Assembly (NCBI GenBank): GCA_000934455.1
Contig: KN885364.1
Span: 32,345 to 54,829 of the forward strand
DNA: 22,485 bases
Source of the DNA: Apostichopus parvimensis
Lineage: Eukaryota; Echinodermata; Holothuroidea; Aspidochirotida; Stichopodidae
Direction of reading: 5' to 3'
The notes under the pieces are model-generated. The model was not told the origin of the DNA, did no database searches, and was given only the letters and a program-made list of their open reading frames with translations. Below are positions 19,401-22,485 of the stretch, piece by piece; the stretch's first letter is position 1; each line of letters opens with the position of its first letter. The position numbers and the translations under genes were made by a program.

Positions 19401-20152
19401 TCTCTGTGTCTGTTAGTCTCAGATGACTCACTCAGGATTTCAGTGTGACGGCTGTGGCATCGAGCCCATCGTAGGTACGAGGTGGCACTGTGGTGACTGC
19501 CCCAGTAGTACCTCTACTGACCTCTGTCAGAAGTGTATGGATAAGTAAGTCTTCAACTAAAATTGTGTTTACTACTTGTAAGGTAAATTTTCAAGTTCAT
19601 CAGATTAAATTTGCTGAGCGGCCTTTTCATAAAGCAGTTTAAAGTAAAAATACGCAAAATAGTCGGGTGAGCAGTCAAATGGTAAGTTTTGTATTTGCAA
19701 AGAAAAGATTACTTACGCAAATGGTCCAAGATGTAAGGTTTAAGAAATTCCATGAAATAAAAAGCATACCACTCATTAGAATTATCCTCAGAACAGGTAT
19801 TGCCCATGCTACCAGTGGCTTGATAGAATGCACAAGTAGCTCAGAAAAACAAACAGGACTTGTAATCTTAACAATAATTTTTTATTTTATTTTAGGCCCT
19901 CTCCTTTGCTCTTTTATTACCTCATGTATAATCCAGTTTATTGTTTGCTAGCATTATAATGATCTCATCTCTTTGTTTGGCAGAGATGATTATAAATCAA
20001 TTGTTCATTCAGGATCGCACCACCTGGAGCCGATTCGTTTCAAAATGGAGGCAATGTACGTGGATAATGACTATACCAGTTTTCAACAGCAACGGGGTCC
20101 ATACAACTATTTAGATCCTAATTACAACCCAGAAAGTCAACCTGCTTTGTGA
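11551..20152 (+). CDS. ZZZ3: ZZ-type zinc finger-containing protein 3, ATAC complex subunit (11 coding exons)
   Basis: Joined exons: 11551-13445, 13915-14053, 14679-14826, 15295-15401, 16321-16392, 17025-17126, 17572-17673, 18197-18331, 18553-18648, 19417-19544, 19984-20152. They sum to 3093 bases (1030 residues plus TGA), all introns are GT-AG and the frame is continuous. Seen: a long S/T/K-rich N-terminus with a basic cluster (KRKRHR, 364-369); a conserved aromatic/acidic block [10 protein letters not shown] (618-627); a coiled coil (about 633-665); a SANT/Myb domain (W782, W807, Y829); and a complete ZZ finger (C942, C945, C957, C960, C969, C972, H983, H987). The C-terminal YNYLDPNY is characteristic of ZZZ3. 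Known of the family: the ZZ finger reads the histone H3 N-terminus and ZZZ3 serves the GCN5/PCAF-containing ATAC acetyltransferase in the nucleus. The protein is somewhat longer than the vertebrate one (about 900 residues). The start at 11551 is the first in-frame ATG, has A at -3 and lies 23 bases after a good acceptor. A further in-frame coding exon upstream cannot be excluded. Confidence 0.95.
13446..13914 (+). repeat. ZZZ3 intron 1, with degenerate GCATATA repeat
   Basis: The intron is 469 bases. At 13613-13732 a degenerate tandem repeat of roughly TTTTGCATATATACYTAATTG occurs about four times. The rest is AT-rich, with nothing recognised. Confidence 0.6.
13915..14053 (+). CDS. ZZZ3: ZZZ3 coding exon 2: coiled-coil segment
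   Basis: The acceptor is CCACCCAG at 13907-13914 and the donor is GTAAGT at 14054. Codon 632 (GA+C, Asp) spans the junction and the exon ends in phase 0. It encodes residues 632-678, starting [18 protein letters not shown], a heptad-like amphipathic helix with Leu, Ala and Gln. This region follows the FESDHLAL block in ZZZ3 proteins. The continuity of this conserved segment across the junction is what fixes the donor of exon 1. Confidence 0.92.
14054..14678 (+). other. ZZZ3 intron 2
   Basis: A 625-base AT-rich intron with a TATA-rich low-complexity patch (about 14090-14132). An in-intron frame at 14365-14580 is unrecognised and probably chance. Confidence 0.7.
14679..14826 (+). CDS. ZZZ3: ZZZ3 coding exon 3: conserved LPxxQRVVxLPE segment
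   Basis: The acceptor is CCAATAG ending at 14678 and the donor is GTGAGT at 14827. It encodes residues 679-727 plus one base. The N-terminal half ([19 protein letters not shown]) matches the short conserved motif after the coiled coil in ZZZ3 proteins, and the C-terminal half is a Ser/Asn-rich linker. A second AG at 14682 is less likely, because starting there would break the frame. Reading past the donor would add about 39 intronic codons before a stop at 14943. The donor sequence is duplicated 218 bases downstream (see findings). Confidence 0.9.
14827..15262 (+). repeat. Tandem duplication in ZZZ3 intron 3 that includes the splice donor
   Basis: The unit starting GTGAGTTT at 14827 is repeated from 15045 (offset 218). 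Shared blocks include CATAATGGAAGTTAGTATGT, GGCAAAAATGAGAGGTAA, AATCAGGCACAGAAAGTGAA and TCCATAAAGCAATGAATAAA. The copies differ by only a few substitutions and 1-4 base indels. It therefore contains a second GTGAGT (15045-15050). Each copy ends with an ATCAATCAATCA-type run and an A-rich tail. Confidence 0.92.
15295..15401 (+). CDS. ZZZ3: ZZZ3 coding exon 4: Cys-rich linker
   Basis: The acceptor is a pyrimidine run plus CTACAG ending at 15294; the donor is GGG|GTAGGG at 15402. It encodes residues 728-763 and converts phase 1 to phase 0, so skipping it would shift the frame. Four cysteines cluster in [12 protein letters not shown] (734-745), followed by a Ser/Thr/Pro tail. I do not recognise this Cys cluster as a standard part of ZZZ3. 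The donor is weaker than the others, so the 3' boundary is slightly less certain, but the next in-frame codon run reaches TAA within three codons. Confidence 0.82.
15402..16320 (+). other. ZZZ3 intron 4
   Basis: At 919 bases this is the longest intron. It holds the 157-base tandem duplication described separately and otherwise unremarkable AT-rich sequence, including two TTAATTAACRAGTAATGC copies (about 15411-15448). Confidence 0.75.
15592..15902 (+). repeat. 157-base tandem duplication in ZZZ3 intron 4
   Basis: TTCTTCTGTCCT begins copies at 15594 and 15751. Both contain GATGATGCGGCATGCCGAAC, ATAAACACTGAATGATCGAA and ACTTCCGGGGTTGGGACTTT. They are about 93% alike by eye. CGGCATGCCG inside each is a perfect 10-base palindrome. 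Non-coding. Confidence 0.9.
16321..16392 (+). CDS. ZZZ3: ZZZ3 coding exon 5: start of SANT/Myb domain
   Basis: The acceptor is TGTTTTTTCAG ending at 16320 and the donor is CAG|GTGAGA at 16393. The exon is 72 bases, phase 0 to 0 (residues 764-787). It encodes a Lys/Ser linker and then LPWTNHEQ, the beginning of the first SANT helix with the signature Trp (W782). It could be skipped in frame, but that would remove the domain's first Trp. Confidence 0.9.
16447..16815 (-). mobile_element. 5'-truncated non-LTR retrotransposon, 3' end, minus strand (in ZZZ3 intron 5)
   Basis: On the minus strand a frame at 16811-16584 contains TNYNLRNRT ... [13 protein letters not shown], which resembles the C-terminal end of reverse transcriptase ORFs in CR1/L2/Jockey-like elements (the usual 'YNLRNR ... 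P..RT...K.SF' run before a GA..WN.LP motif). A one-base frameshift follows just after that point. Downstream come AATAAA (16475-16470) and an 11-base A tail (T run at 16447-16457), as in a reverse-transcribed copy. The upstream boundary is approximate. It is a dead fragment. Confidence 0.72.
16816..17024 (+). other. Rest of ZZZ3 intron 5
   Basis: AT-rich intron sequence between the retroelement remnant and the acceptor of exon 6. Nothing recognised. Confidence 0.6.
17025..17126 (+). CDS. ZZZ3: ZZZ3 coding exon 6: SANT/Myb core
   Basis: The acceptor is TTCCACAG ending at 17024 and the donor is CAG|GTAGGT at 17127. The exon is 102 bases, phase 0 to 0 (residues 788-821). It completes helix 1 and encodes helix 2, with the second signature Trp in [14 protein letters not shown] (W807). 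This is the best conserved part of the Myb-like fold and confirms the gene's identity together with the ZZ finger. Confidence 0.94.
17127..17571 (+). other. ZZZ3 intron 6
   Basis: A 445-base intron with a T-rich beginning and a pyrimidine tract before exon 7. No repeat or gene was recognised. Confidence 0.7.
17572..17673 (+). CDS. ZZZ3: ZZZ3 coding exon 7: third SANT helix and VPGR tail
   Basis: The acceptor is TTCTCTCCAG ending at 17571 and the donor is AAG|GTAATC at 17674. The exon is 102 bases, phase 0 to 0 (residues 822-855). It encodes [16 protein letters not shown], the recognition helix with an aromatic (Y829/F830) at the third tryptophan position, then a Pro/Gly linker (VPGRLP). The motif is typical of ZZZ3 and related MYSM1-like SANT proteins. 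Confidence 0.94.
17674..18196 (+). other. ZZZ3 intron 7
   Basis: A 523-base intron. A 96-codon minus-strand frame at 17858-18148 has no recognisable family or splice support. Treated as chance. Confidence 0.65.
18197..18331 (+). CDS. ZZZ3: ZZZ3 coding exon 8: linker with PPVYM motif and acidic end
   Basis: The acceptor is TTCTTGGCAG ending at 18196 and the donor is TCG|GTTAGT at 18332. The exon is 135 bases, phase 0 to 0 (residues 856-900). It contains [15 protein letters not shown] followed by an acidic stretch. The PPVYM element sits between the SANT and ZZ domains in ZZZ3 proteins; its function is not established here. Confidence 0.9.
18553..18648 (+). CDS. ZZZ3: ZZZ3 coding exon 9: acidic then basic helical linker
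   Basis: The acceptor is AAATTCCAG ending at 18552 and the donor is CAA|GTAAGT at 18649. The exon is 96 bases, phase 0 to 0 (residues 901-932). It begins DDESISPEM and ends in a Lys/Arg/Glu/Leu-rich helix leading into the ZZ finger. It is probably a charged helix or coiled coil. Confidence 0.9.
18649..19416 (+). other. ZZZ3 intron 9
   Basis: A 768-base AT-rich intron with several overlapping short frames (18765-19278), none recognisable. No repeat signature was found. Confidence 0.65.
19417..19544 (+). CDS. ZZZ3: ZZZ3 coding exon 10: ZZ zinc finger, first six cysteines
   Basis: The acceptor is CTGTTAG ending at 19416 and the donor is AA|GTAAGT at 19545. It encodes residues 933-974 plus two bases, with CDGC (942, 945), WHCGDC (957, 960) and CQKC (969, 972), the expected zinc-ligand spacing of a ZZ domain. 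A second in-frame AG (19421-19422, TCTCAG) would remove only Ser-Gln at the exon start, so two isoforms are possible. Confidence 0.94.
19545..19983 (+). other. ZZZ3 intron 10
   Basis: A 439-base intron separating the cysteine part from the histidine part of the ZZ finger. Its short frame (19667-19951) is not recognisable. Confidence 0.7.
19984..20152 (+). CDS. ZZZ3: ZZZ3 coding exon 11: ZZ histidines and C-terminus
   Basis: The acceptor is TTTGGCAG ending at 19983. The split codon AA+A gives Lys975. HSGSHH supplies the two zinc-binding histidines (H983, H987), followed by LEPI. The last residues include YNYLDPNY, a conserved ZZZ3 ending, then ESQPAL and TGA at 20150-20152. Starting at the AG two bases later would lose the frame before both the histidines and the tail. 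Confidence 0.93.
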
Positions 20153-20654
20153 TGTGGTAGTACTTACTCTTCCATCTGAAATAGAAGACATGGTGAAAGA
20201 TTAAACAACAAACAGCCATCGGTGGTTGGCAAGTACTACCAGGACAAGAGCAGATATATAAAAGGCAGCTGGTTGGGTTTTGCAATATACCTTCTCCTGC
20301 CACATGAAATGTGTGACGTTATAAACACTGTTCGTTAGATATGGTCGTAGAGTTCAAACAAATGTTCCCATACGTCAAGAAGTCTTCTCACCAGCGGAAA
20401 CGGGCACCGCCACATATGACTTTATAGCTGCAAATGTTCAATTAAGAGATATATCAATGTCCAGTCTAATTTGCCAAAAAAGCCAGAGACGAAAATTGTC
20501 TGTATCGTGAAGTGATTTTGGAAAGAAGAAAGTTATTTCATAGTTAGTGTGACGTGGAACATTGCAATAGATGTTGGATTTCAGAAGAACCAGATCTGAT
20601 TGAAGGTTCGATAAGTCTTACAGTAAAAACCTAAATAATGATGAGTTCTTAAGT

Positions 20655-20865
20655 TAGAGGGGTACCAACAGTTTATGGAGGGGCACAAATAATTTAAGGA
20701 GGGGACAATAGTTATGTTTTGTAACTTGTTTTTTTTACATGTGATAATGACTTAGATTCGGTGGGGGGGGGGGTGGGGGAGGGAGTTACAAAGTAGTCTG
20801 CAAGGGGGAGGCACGGCCCTCCTGAGTCCCAGCCTGGCTACGGGCCTACCTGGATTCTCTGGACA
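20655..20865. repeat. G-rich repeat remnant in the ZZZ3 3' UTR
   Basis: Runs such as GGAGGGGCACAAATAATT, an 11-base G run (20762-20772) and GGCACGGCCC ... CTGGCTACGGGCC resemble the G/C-rich ends of the hAT-like elements in the left half of the window. No clear termini or target duplication remain. Confidence 0.4.
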
Positions 20866-20883
20866 CATTGGAACCGGAGGTCG

Positions 20884-20922
20884 TTCAGATATGAAAATAT
20901 CTGAAAATATCAAATGATATTT
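20884..20922 (+). other. Two adjacent perfect hairpins in the ZZZ3 3' UTR
   Basis: TTCAGATAT-GAAA-ATATCTGAA (20884-20905) forms a 9-bp stem with a GAAA tetraloop. AAATATC-AAAT-GATATTT (20905-20922) forms a 7-bp stem. They abut, overlapping by one base. This could be an RNA structure or AT-rich coincidence. Confidence 0.5.
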
Positions 20923-22292
20923 GTCCCAAAAAAGTAACAAGATTGTAATAATTTAAAAAGTGAAGAAAACACAGCTGCTTTAAATATTTTCATATTCACT
21001 TCTCACTCGACTCAAGTTTTAAGTCATCATCAATCCACACCTTGCATATTTTGTAATATTAAAGTAAATGGAAACAGTTGAGGGTAAAAAATTATATCAA
21101 GTAACACTGTGTGCTAACATTAGGTTGATTTTGCTTCAGCCTGTGGCCCTCATCAGGGTACAGATATTAGGTTTGGTTTGATGCGCCTTAGTAGTTAAAC
21201 AATAGCTTTGGTTGTCAGTCACTTTGACATGTATGAGCAGTACTCGTATCAGATGGATAAAAAACCAAGGAGTTAATCATGAAGATGGTAGTCTAAATCT
21301 TGTTAGCTCATCAATGTTATCAGTTGCTTCAAATTAACTTGCAGTGTCCACTAGAGTATGTATTGTGATGGGAAAGAAAATGAGAACTGAGTTTCAGTTT
21401 TTTTTATGGGCAGATTAGAATGGTTGACAGTCAATGCCTATTTAATATGTTAGGTCATGGTAACCGTCTTTCTTAATCTGTTTGCCCTGAATTTGCTACT
21501 AAATGCATCTGGTTTTACCTCATCAGTTCTCTTTGGTAGGCTTTTCTTGACCAGCCCCTCCCCATCACCCTCATCAGAACCTATCCATACTTCCCATCCC
21601 TATGTTGTTTGTGTGTTTGTCTATAAACTCATTAACACTTAGGTCATTTATCATTTTAAAAATAGCAAACAAATATTGTAACTTTTATGAAAGCAAACTA
21701 TTTTACATTAAACATCAGCTTTTAGGCTAGGCCTACAAAAGTATAACACTATTAGATATGCCCAAGCCTAGCCTTGATGGAGCTATTATTTATTACTGTT
21801 ATGATAAGAGACTGTTATTTCTTCCAAATTAATGTTTGAACTAATTGTTTTCATTCAGGTGTAGACCTATCATTCAGATTTTATGTCAGATATTTCAATG
21901 AGTTGTGTCAGCATGTCTGATCAAACTAGATTGATTTCTTTGTAAGATTTAGGTGGGTGGCGTGTGGAAAGGGGCGGGGTAGGGGAAAGCCATGGCCATG
22001 CCACCTCCCCCAACATCCATCGTGAGTTGTGGAAATGGTTGTCAGGGATTTTGGCATTCTGCCAAGGAATATCTAGACCAGGTGTAGAAGTAACAGTTTT
22101 CAACCTCACACCTAGTATTTATTAGCACAACCTTGCTGTCCTGGGACCGTGGGACTACTTGTTAGGTCCTTAACACCATATCAAAGGTGAATGGCATAAT
22201 CTGGATAAGCAAAGTAGTGTGCTGATGTATCTAAATTGTCTTGGTCAATTTTGTGAGACAAAATTTTATGAAAGTTATTACAGAATATTTGG

Positions 22293-22382
22293 AATAAATC
22301 ATTAATAGTGGTTTTAATGAAATAAAACACAAGATTAAATTTAGTACAAAAAAAATGTTGTCTTTTTTATTATTGTGGTGTT
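22293..22382 (+). terminator. ZZZ3 polyadenylation region with two AATAAA hexamers
   Basis: AATAAA occurs at 22293-22298 and 22321-22326. A plausible cleavage area lies around 22340-22350, followed by U/GU-rich sequence (TGTTGTCTTTTTT, then TGTGGTGTT) to about 22382. This is the expected order of signals for 3' end formation. Confidence 0.75.
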
Positions 22383-22485
22383 ATCATTCTCAAACTTAAA
22401 AAGATGCCATTAAATGTCTTCTCTTTTAAAAATTGAGTAATCCTTTCCATCATTATTAACCCATTTTACAGAGAGGCTCAAGATG

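Larger units (their letters stand above)
20153..22345 (+). other. ZZZ3 3' untranslated region
   Basis: This is the stretch from the stop codon to the first strong polyadenylation site. It is AT-rich, with scattered ATTTA-type motifs, a GC-rich repeat remnant (about 20655-20865) and two adjacent perfect hairpins (20884-20922). Weaker ATTAAA hexamers near 20199 and 21058 could give shorter 3' ends. There is no coding sequence; the open frames inside have no recognisable protein. Confidence 0.7.

Noticed and set aside
21952..22020. G/C-rich foldback in the 3' UTR (GGTGGCGTG ... CATGCCACC)
   Set aside because: The arms are only nine bases with a mismatch, and there are no flanking duplications. 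Too weak to call an element.

Overview
The window is animal nuclear DNA carrying one convincing protein-coding gene on the plus strand. It is the ortholog of ZZZ3 (ZZ-type zinc finger-containing protein 3), a chromatin reader and subunit of the ATAC histone acetyltransferase complex. The gene is split by ten GT-AG introns of about 220 to 920 bases. It ends in a long AT-rich 3' UTR with tandem AATAAA signals. AT-rich DNA, compact introns, G/C homopolymer-rich MITEs, TAGGCCTAG-like scraps and many short tandem repeats suggest a marine deuterostome invertebrate, perhaps an echinoderm. The protein supports 'animal'; the rest is inference from genome style.

Layout. Bases 1-840 hold a tandem array with a period of about 195 bases, whose units contain splice-site-like sequence. 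Bases 840-2700 hold a nested old duplication ending in three copies of a ~270-base unit. Bases 2700-11500 form a gene-poor, repeat-rich interval. It contains two non-autonomous hAT elements with recognisable 8-base target duplications (3707-4052 and 8702-9579), a C/G-rich foldback element (5346-5461), three minisatellites (5692-5830, 6341-6470, 7363-7506), a probable minus-strand retroelement tail (about 6675-6780) and a long inverted repeat (9738-9803). I recognise no gene in this interval, though the promoter and 5' leader of the ZZZ3 gene must lie somewhere in it.

Bases 11551-20152 are the ZZZ3 coding exons; a splice acceptor at 11526-11527 precedes the start codon. The first coding exon encodes about 630 residues of Ser/Thr/Lys-rich disordered sequence. 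The ten small exons that follow encode a coiled coil, a SANT/Myb domain (about residues 780-835), an acidic linker, a second charged helix, a ZZ zinc finger (about 942-988) and a conserved C-terminal tail. All exon phases agree and give a 1030-residue protein. Introns 3 and 4 each carry a recent tandem duplication, and the copy in intron 3 duplicates the splice donor. Intron 5 holds the 3' end of a minus-strand non-LTR retrotransposon. The 3' UTR runs to about 22345.

I found no bacterial, viral, CRISPR or toxin-antitoxin content, and no new multi-gene system. The most interesting signals are the splice-site-bearing tandem array at the left edge, the pair of hAT elements sharing an internal 16-base motif, the duplicated donor in intron 3, the tiny upstream ORF overlapping the ZZZ3 start, and a Cys-rich exon in ZZZ3.
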